A DNA stretch of 9,419 nucleotides from a bacterium (GTDB taxonomy: Bacteria > Bdellovibrionota > FAC87 > UBA2466), in NCBI GenBank assembly GCA_022842225.1, contig JALHPX010000085.1, forward strand, positions 1 to 9,419. The letters run 5' to 3'. Every line of letters starts with the position of its first letter. The first letter of the stretch is position 1. This document shows positions 5,762 to 9,419 of the stretch, one piece after another. A program made the position numbers and the translations under genes. The notes under the pieces were generated by a model. The model saw nothing but the letters and a program-made list of their open reading frames with translations, made no database searches and was not told the DNA's origin.

Positions 5762-6541
5762 ATGAACAAATCCTTTAGCGTCACCGGATTTCTCCAGAAT
5801 GGCCCGCGATCTAAAGCCACGGCCCTCACCCTTTTAACTTTGGCTATCGTCGGCAATATCGTCGGTATCTTTGCTGCGGTTCGCCATTTCCCTGGCCCCT
5901 TTGATTGGCAGTACCGAATGGTTTCGGGCCTGGCATCGCAGGTAGACAACCCCCAAGGCTATTGGCGTTTTTGTCTGGCGATCTCGCTTTGCTTTGCGCT
6001 GGTGTTTCCTCTCGCGGGTTATCTGGCACAACAGCTCTCCAGTCCTCTCTCCAAGCTGGCATCGTACTCACAGAGAAGTTTTCAAGTGGGTAGCATCTGC
6101 GGCTTCTTAGTTGGCATCGAGCGCGGTTTTATCTACGACATTTCTAGAACCTTCTTTAAAGCACATGAAGTCGTGGCGTTGATTGCCTTCTTTGGAGTGT
6201 TCCTAGGAATTCTGGGATTTAGCATTTGCTGGTTTGCATCAGAGCGGCAGCAACGACGGACAAGTCTGGCGATGGGGGTGTTGCTACTGATTTGTCTACC
6301 GTTTGTCGGTGCAGCTACCAGCCAACTCGTCATCTACCTGAAGTACCGCCACTACGGTTGGGTCGGTCCCCATTGGCGAGAGCTCGGCCGACCGGTCTAC
6401 GTTAGCTTTGCATTTTGGCAGTGGCTCGCCAGCGCCGGCGCCTTTGCGTCGATGGGTTGTCTGGTGCTGCTATCAGGAAGAAATAGTAAAGAGGGTAAAA
6501 GCGATCTTGCCCATCCAAGCAGCCGAAGCTCCGTGCGATAG
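5762..6541 (+). CDS. Six-helix membrane protein, weakly DUF998-like
   Basis: A 259-residue protein with about six hydrophobic helices (roughly 19-40, 68-89, 105-119, 136-158, 167-192 and 214-237) and a short polar C-terminal tail (238-259). The segment after the first helix, VSGLASQVDNPQGYWRF (54-70), resembles the ISxLGxxxNP loop of DUF998/Frag1-like membrane proteins, so that family is a candidate. Conserved-looking charged loop residues include E120-R121 and a KYRHYGWVGPHWRELGRP stretch (194-211). No enzymatic motif was recognised. The start ATG 5762 has no visible ribosome site and may be leaderless. A later start at residue 53 would lose the first helix. The gene is divergent from the envelope operon, 60 bp apart, and its last 22 codons overlap the 3' end of the MAPEG gene on the other strand. 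It is a real gene by its coherent topology; function is unknown. Confidence 0.8.
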   Translation: MNKSFSVTGFLQNGPRSKATALTLLTLAIVGNIVGIFAAVRHFPGPFDWQYRMVSGLASQVDNPQGYWRFCLAISLCFALVFPLAGYLAQQLSSPLSKLASYSQRSFQVGSICGFLVGIERGFIYDISRTFFKAHEVVALIAFFGVFLGILGFSICWFASERQQRRTSLAMGVLLLICLPFVGAATSQLVIYLKYRHYGWVGPHWRELGRPVYVSFAFWQWLASAGAFASMGCLVLLSGRNSKEGKSDLAHPSSRSSVR

Positions 6542-6868
6542 CACCACTCCCACACCACGCAGGGGGCTAAATCCTGTCGTCGTCATCAACGCGGAGGTGT
6601 GGCAGACCCGCCCCACCAAAAACACCAGTGAGGTGTATGCAATCCACTTGTTAGAAGCGCCCATTAACTCGCCACAAATCAACAGCGGTATATACACCAC
6701 ACTAAACTCCAACATCATGAAGTGAGCGCTGCGAGCACGGGCAAGAACATCGTTGCCACCGTCTTTATGTGGGATCTTAAACTTCCAGCGGAGCGCGCTG
6801 ACCTGCACTGCCAAGAGCGTAATAAAAAGACAAATCAGAACAATATAAGCCGGCGAATAAAGAAGCAT
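6473..6868 (-). CDS. MAPEG-family membrane protein with a possibly degenerate glutathione site
   Basis: A 131-residue, four-helix inner-membrane protein of the MAPEG superfamily (microsomal glutathione transferases, prostaglandin E synthase-1 and bacterial relatives). Length and topology fit: helices at about 6-25, 53-68, 74-92 and 106-128. The block FLVGRVCHTSAL (83-94) matches the conserved FLVGRVxHT motif, and R104-G105 corresponds to the later Arg-Ser pair. RARSAHFMMLE (44-54) aligns with the RAHxNxxE motif but has Met51 where Asn is usual. Leu94 stands where mPGES-1 has a ligand-contacting Tyr. The glutathione site may therefore be altered and the substrate is unknown. The start ATG 6868 lies 14 bp after the ALDH stop, with GGGGG directly against the ATG, so translation is probably coupled to ALDH. 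Its last helix is encoded inside the 69-bp overlap with the convergent six-helix protein gene. Confidence 0.82.
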   Translation of the reverse strand: MLLYSPAYIVLICLFITLLAVQVSALRWKFKIPHKDGGNDVLARARSAHFMMLEFSVVYIPLLICGELMGASNKWIAYTSLVFLVGRVCHTSALMTTTGFSPLRGVGVVLSHGASAAWMGKIAFTLFTISS

Positions 6869-6882
6869 CCCCCGACTTTAAG

Positions 6883-8331
6883 CTAATTTTGCAGATTCAT
6901 CCAAACGGATTTCACTTGGGTGTAAAGCTCGATGGCGTGGTGACCTAGCTCGCGGCCAAAACCGCTTTGCTTGTAACCACCAAACGGTGAAGCCGCATCG
7001 AACTTATTGAAGCAATTCACCCAGACTGTTCCCGCTTTTACAGCTTTGGCCAGGCGATGGGCTTTTTTTACATCACTTGTCCAAATGCCAGCGGACAGAC
7101 CATAGAACGGGTGATCCGCTCTCTCCAACAATTGGTCGATATCTTTAAAAGCAGTCGCGGCGACTACTGGGCCGAAAATTTCTTCGCGGTATATCGTCGA
7201 ATTCCCAGCTTCTGAATCAAAGACAGTGGGCTTGATGAAGTACCCCCTGTCCGATGCGGGCGCTCCACCCGCAATCACTCGGCAACCTTCCGCCTTGCCA
7301 GTTGCGATGAAGCCTAAAATTTTGTCGTACTGTTCTTTCGATACCTGAGCACCCATCTCCGTAGAATGATCCATTGGATTGCCCACTCGCAGAGATTCTG
7401 CGCGCGTCTTTAATTTATCGAGGAATTGCTCGTGCACTTTTTGTTCGATGAGTAAACGCGAGCCAGCGCAACAGACTTCCCCTTGATTGAAGAAAATACC
7501 GTCGATAGCGCCTTGCACGGCTGCATCGATATCGGCATCCGCAAAAACAATATTGGGCGCCTTGCCACCCAACTCTAGAGAAACGCGCTTGAGATTAGTC
7601 TGTGAAGCGGCTTGCATCACGAGTTTGCCAACTTCAGTGGAGCCAGTAAAAGCGACTTTATCGACGTCCATGTGACGAGCGAGGGCGGCCCCCGCGTCGC
7701 CAAAGCCCGGCAAAATATTCACGACGCCCGGTGGGAATCCCGCTTCAATAATCAGTTCGCCCAGGCGTAACGCCGTCAGAGGCGTTTGCTCGGCGGGCTT
7801 TAGGATCACCGTGCAACCCGTGGCCAGAGCGGGTCCTAGTTTCCAAGCGGCCATCAGGAGAGGAAAATTCCAGGGAATGATTTGCGCCACCACTCCCATT
7901 GGCTCGCGCAGAGTGTAATTAAAATAGTCGCCGCTCACGGGAATGGTTTCACCGTGAATCTTGTCAGCAAGCCCGGCGTAGTAACGAAAAGTATCGACGA
8001 CAAAAGGGACATCTACTCCGGTTGTCTCGCGAATGGGCTTGCCGTTGTTCTTGGTTTCCAGCTCGGCAAGTTCTTGAGTATTGCGCTCGATCAGTTCGGC
8101 GAGCCGATAAAGCAGCTTGCCGCGTTCGCGGGCGGACATTTTTTTCCAGGCGCCTTGTTCAAAACTGCGGCGGGCGACTCGCACGGCATTGTCGACATCT
8201 TCTGGACCGGCCTGCGCCACTTCGCCCAGCACTTCTTCTGTTGCTGGATTAATGACCGAAAAGGTTTTGCCCGAAAGAGCATCGACCCATTCGTTGTTGA
8301 TTAAAAGTTTTCCTGTTTCGACTGCGCCCAT
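6883..8331 (-). CDS. NAD(P)-dependent aldehyde dehydrogenase, ALDH1/2 type
   Basis: Oxidises an aldehyde to the carboxylate with NAD(P)+, in the cytoplasm. It is full length at 482 residues. All core residues can be read by alignment with ALDH2: Asn155 in PWNFP, Lys178 in LKPAE (cofactor binding), GSTEVG (230-235), general base Glu253 in ELGGK, catalytic Cys287 in NQGEVCCAGSR, and Glu384 in EEIFGPV. The closest pattern is the retinal/betaine-aldehyde/phenylacetaldehyde group of class 1/2 enzymes. Substrate cannot be fixed from sequence. It is not an AstD-type succinylglutamate semialdehyde dehydrogenase, despite following astB: AstD carries different motifs around the cysteine and Asn. The start ATG 8331 follows AGGGGGAT on the minus strand (8341-8334). 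It is the middle gene of astB-ALDH-MAPEG, 45 bp after astB and 14 bp before the MAPEG gene. A hairpin in the upstream gap can pair with its ribosome site. Confidence 0.96.
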   Translation of the reverse strand: MGAVETGKLLINNEWVDALSGKTFSVINPATEEVLGEVAQAGPEDVDNAVRVARRSFEQGAWKKMSARERGKLLYRLAELIERNTQELAELETKNNGKPIRETTGVDVPFVVDTFRYYAGLADKIHGETIPVSGDYFNYTLREPMGVVAQIIPWNFPLLMAAWKLGPALATGCTVILKPAEQTPLTALRLGELIIEAGFPPGVVNILPGFGDAGAALARHMDVDKVAFTGSTEVGKLVMQAASQTNLKRVSLELGGKAPNIVFADADIDAAVQGAIDGIFFNQGEVCCAGSRLLIEQKVHEQFLDKLKTRAESLRVGNPMDHSTEMGAQVSKEQYDKILGFIATGKAEGCRVIAGGAPASDRGYFIKPTVFDSEAGNSTIYREEIFGPVVAATAFKDIDQLLERADHPFYGLSAGIWTSDVKKAHRLAKAVKAGTVWVNCFNKFDAASPFGGYKQSGFGRELGHHAIELYTQVKSVWMNLQN

Positions 8332-8334
8332 AAA

Positions 8335-8374
8335 TCCCCCTAAGGCCCCAGCCTTCTCGTGATTCGGGGGAATC
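8335..8374 (-). promoter_or_regulatory. Nested inverted repeats between astB and the ALDH gene that can cover the ribosome site
   Basis: In the 45-bp gap three stems are visible. The outer stem is TCCCCC (8335-8340) with GGGGGA (8366-8371). The inner one is AAGGC (8342-8346) with GCCTT (8351-8355) around a 4-nt loop. An alternative is GATTC (8361-8365) with GAATC (8370-8374) around GGGG. On the minus-strand transcript the outer stem pairs the ALDH ribosome site GGGGGA with a CCCCC run just after the astB stop. The alternative stem uses the same CCCCC run as its loop, so the two compete. There is no U-tract, so a standard terminator is unlikely. A regulatory role is inferred only. Confidence 0.4.
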
Positions 8375-8376
8375 TG

Positions 8377-9419
8377 TCAACGTGCGTCGCGTTCCAATTG
8401 AAACGGATAGACTGAGCCGATTTTCAAGATCTGAGTCAGCTCATCTAACGCGGTATGACATTCAACGATGAGTTTGGGGTCGGCCAAGTCTTGTGGCAGC
8501 AGGCGATCGCGGTAGTGCTTGCCCACCCACGTGCGCAGTTGCGCATCGAGTTTCTCGTTCCAAAAAACGTGCGCACTGATTTGGTTTTTCTCCTCTTCGC
8601 CCAGCACAACCCTCAAGCGCAAGCACGCAGGTCCACCGCCATTGCGCATGCTTTGCCGCACATCCATATAGACCACGTTCCCAATCGGATTGGACTCGTC
8701 ATTAATGAGGCGCGTGAGGTAGCTCGCAACGGCCGTATTTTGCTGACACTCGGTCGGCGCAATGATGACCATCTTGCCATTGGGCAAGGTGACCAATTGA
8801 GAATTAAAGAGATAACTCTTCACCGCGTCAGCGACCGAGACCTCTGAGGCTTTCACTTTCACCACCACCAGCGGCGTGTGGCAGGTCTGCTCGACTTTGG
8901 TGCGCAGCTCTTTCAACACGGCATCGGTATCGGTGAAGGAATTTTCGTGTACAAAAAACACACACTCATTGCCGACGGAAATGACGTCATTGTGAAATAC
9001 CCCCAAATCAATCACTTCCGGCGACTGCTGCGCAAAGACCGTGGCACCGGGTTTTAAACCATGCAACCGCGCGACACTTTCCGATGCCTCTCGCGTCTGG
9101 CGCGCCGGATATTTCTTAGGCTCAGTGCCACCGCCAAAAGCCTTTCTGCCGTAAACAAATAAATGCACTCCAACATCGCCATGCTCGCGGCAAAAGCGCG
9201 TGTGATTGGCAGCACCCTCATCACCCATGTGCGGACTCGCCGGCAGCGGCTCGTGGACTTGAAAATGCGTCGGCGCTTTAAAAATTTGGTGAAGTATCCG
9301 CCGCGTAGTGGGCGGCTCAATCGAACGGTGAAGTTTGTTGTTTAAATTCGCTGGCGTGAAATGTACGCGGCCGTCGCTGCTATCTGTACTTGGACAAACC
9401 GTTGCTGCGTTCGCAGTCC
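8377..9419 (-). CDS. astB: N-succinylarginine dihydrolase AstB (N-terminus beyond the window)
   Basis: Hydrolyses N2-succinylarginine to N2-succinylornithine, two ammonia and CO2 in the arginine succinyltransferase (AST) pathway of arginine catabolism, in the cytoplasm. The visible 346 residues end at TGA 8379-8377. The frame stays open to the right edge, so roughly the first 100 residues of a family length near 447 are missing. An internal ATG at 9228 is not the start, because family-conserved sequence continues upstream, including TANAATVCPS and the ANLNNKLHRSIEPP block encoded between about 9419 and 9310. Active-site segments are visible: GDEGAANH (acidic residue), FHNDV (His) and GGGPACLRLR (nucleophilic Cys), matching the Glu-His-Cys triad known from the E. 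coli enzyme. The C-terminus GSVYPFQ is also family-like. It is the upstream gene of an operon with ALDH and MAPEG genes. Other ast genes, if present, would lie to the right of the window. Confidence 0.96.
   Translation of the reverse strand, partial: TANAATVCPSTDSSDGRVHFTPANLNNKLHRSIEPPTTRRILHQIFKAPTHFQVHEPLPASPHMGDEGAANHTRFCREHGDVGVHLFVYGRKAFGGGTEPKKYPARQTREASESVARLHGLKPGATVFAQQSPEVIDLGVFHNDVISVGNECVFFVHENSFTDTDAVLKELRTKVEQTCHTPLVVVKVKASEVSVADAVKSYLFNSQLVTLPNGKMVIIAPTECQQNTAVASYLTRLINDESNPIGNVVYMDVRQSMRNGGGPACLRLRVVLGEEEKNQISAHVFWNEKLDAQLRTWVGKHYRDRLLPQDLADPKLIVECHTALDELTQILKIGSVYPFQLERDAR

Noticed and set aside
6883..8331. ALDH as AstD of the AST pathway
   Set aside because: Motifs around the catalytic Cys and Asn (NQGEVCCAGSR, PWNFP) are those of class 1/2 ALDH, not AstD.
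8342..8355. AAGGC/GCCTT hairpin as a rho-independent terminator
   Set aside because: The stem is only 5 bp with no U-tract in either direction, and the flanking genes look co-transcribed.
7882..8847. Plus-strand open frames opposite ALDH (7882-8304) and astB (8455-8847)
   Set aside because: Both run antisense to strongly recognised, full-motif enzymes and carry no domain of their own.
9226..9228. ATG at 9228 as the astB start
   Set aside because: The same frame continues to the window edge with sequence matching the conserved AstB region before GDEGAANH, so the ATG is internal.

Overview
The window looks like chromosomal DNA of a Gram-negative bacterium. It encodes lipoproteins, a predicted outer-membrane barrel, an O-antigen/teichoic-type polysaccharide ABC exporter, an exosortase-family membrane protease and a secreted MsrB. 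Base composition is near half G+C by eye. Genes are tightly packed and several ribosome sites read GGGGGA. The gene mix (LPP20/PEGA envelope proteins, exosortase, AstB, MAPEG) fits a Bdellovibrionota or other deep proteobacterial lineage best, but that placement is inference. No tRNA, rRNA, insertion sequence, CRISPR array or phage gene was seen.

Layout: 1-216 (-) is the N-terminus of a membrane protein that may be ceramidase-like. 287-832 (+) is a secreted, zinc-less MsrB. 914-1885 (+) is an exosortase-family transpeptidase/protease. Convergent to it, and overlapping it by 105 bp, is a compact minus-strand operon running from about 5728 down to 1781. Its order is: lipoprotein (5701-5078), LPP20-like/PEGA/beta-barrel fusion (5075-3525), a 51-residue lipoprotein with a GTG start (3543-3388), ABC-2 permease (3378-2584) and ABC ATPase (2584-1781). 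All junctions are overlapping or within 9 bp. Divergent from this operon is a six-helix membrane protein (5762-6541, +). Its 3' end overlaps the 3' end of a minus-strand operon that reads astB (partial, 9419-8377), an ALDH1/2-type aldehyde dehydrogenase (8331-6883) and a MAPEG-family membrane protein (6868-6473).

The most interesting part is the five-gene envelope operon. It joins an inner-membrane polysaccharide-type ABC exporter to three exported envelope proteins, one of which carries its own barrel-like C-terminal domain and two PEGA domains. It contains no glycosyltransferase and lies against an exosortase gene. It could be a self-contained surface-export or assembly system; this is inferred from gene order, not demonstrated. 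The right-hand operon is metabolic: arginine catabolism through N-succinylarginine dihydrolase, plus aldehyde oxidation.
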